Shown here: one piece after another, positions 4,966 to 5,261 of the stretch
How the letters are laid out: every line of letters starts with the position of its first letter
How positions within the stretch are numbered: the stretch's first letter is position 1
Source: Verrucomicrobia bacterium UBA673
GTDB lineage: Bacteria > Verrucomicrobiota > Verrucomicrobiia > Limisphaerales > UBA1096
Assembly: GCA_002299785.1 (NCBI GenBank)
Contig: DBNL01000017.1
Coordinates: 1 to 5,261 of the forward strand
Direction: 5' to 3'
DNA length: 5,261 nucleotides
Notes under the pieces: generated by a model
Told to the model about the DNA's origin: nothing
The model's database searches: none
The model's input: only the letters and a program-made list of their open reading frames with translations
Program-made: the position numbers and the translations under genes

Positions 4966-5261
4966 TCAGTTACCGATTTTGAACTCAAGCGTGACGTAGT
5001 CAGGAATGAACTCATCGTCGGGACGCTGAACCCGGTCGACTTCAAACGGTCGCGTGACACTGTTACCAGCAAGATCTTCCAGCCCTGTTCCAATCACCAC
5101 TCGGGAGTCGCCGTCTTTTCCACTAGGTCGGACGGATACAACAACCGCGTCGGAGTTGGGTCCCTGTCCCCATATAACGGACAAATAAGCCAACTTCGAA
5201 CTGGTATCTACTGCAAGATCAATGATCCGAACTTGATCCACCGACGCGCCTAGGACAGCCG
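4966..5261 (-). CDS. C-terminal fragment of a probable Ig-like-domain surface or secreted protein
   Basis: The frame stays open to the window edge, so only the last 97 residues are seen; the GTG at 5241 is unlikely to be the true start because the frame reads on through A-V-L-G-A-S before it. The sequence is rich in alternating hydrophobic strands. It contains DLAGN (5076-5062) preceded by VVIGTGLE, the pattern that closes many bacterial Ig-like domains of the SbsA/Big_5 type (typically V-x-G-x-x-D-x-x-G-N). The tail after it (FEVDRVQRPDDEFIPDYVTL and onward) looks like one more strand-rich segment ending in a soluble C-terminus. Such domains occur in adhesins, large extracellular enzymes and cell-wall proteins; which one applies cannot be told from this piece. 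The stop lies 107 bases before the fusion gene on the same strand, and no clear terminator lies between, so read-through is possible. Confidence 0.6.
   Translation of the reverse strand, partial: AVLGASVDQVRIIDLAVDTSSKLAYLSVIWGQGPNSDAVVVSVRPSGKDGDSRVVIGTGLEDLAGNSVTRPFEVDRVQRPDDEFIPDYVTLEFKIGN

Overview
This 5.26 kb window comes from a bacterial chromosome of moderately high GC content. It holds five protein genes, two of them cut by the window edges. Left to right: the 3' part of a serine beta-lactamase-like hydrolase gene (+, 1-816); a 348-bp gene-free stretch with a terminator hairpin and several small inverted repeats (817-1164); a two-gene AT-richer unit made of a ribbon-helix-helix (RHH) DNA-binding protein and an overlapping single-pass membrane protein of unknown function (+, 1165-2287); a large membrane-anchored penicillin-acylase-family protein with an Mpo1/DUF962-type domain at its N-terminus (-, 2291-4858); a 107-bp spacer with a plausible promoter; and the C-terminal end of a probable Ig-like-domain surface or secreted protein (-, 4966-5261).

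The organism cannot be named from this. Weak Shine-Dalgarno signals, a large serine hydrolase related to esterases, an Ig-like 'DLAGN' protein and an A-tract/T-tract terminator hairpin would fit a free-living Gram-negative such as Verrucomicrobiota or Planctomycetota, but that is a guess from general style and not a phylogenetic call. No tRNA, rRNA, CRISPR array, transposase or integrase is visible.

Two things stand out. First, the 855-residue protein joins, in one uninterrupted frame, a multi-pass domain with the Mpo1 histidine motifs (Mpo1 is a yeast 2-hydroxy fatty acid dioxygenase) to a complete Ntn-hydrolase acylase with its nucleophile at Ser354. Positive-inside reasoning places the two active sites on opposite sides of the inner membrane. 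This suggests, as a hypothesis only, an enzyme that deacylates an N-acyl compound and handles the released hydroxy fatty acid.

Second, the RHH gene and the unknown membrane protein gene overlap by 29 bases, have a clearly lower GC content than both flanks, and encode facing acidic helical segments: the C-terminal tail of the RHH protein and the cytoplasmic N-terminus of the membrane protein. They look like a co-transferred regulator/membrane-partner pair whose function I do not recognise. This pair is convergent with the acylase gene, and the two stop codons are only 3 bp apart.
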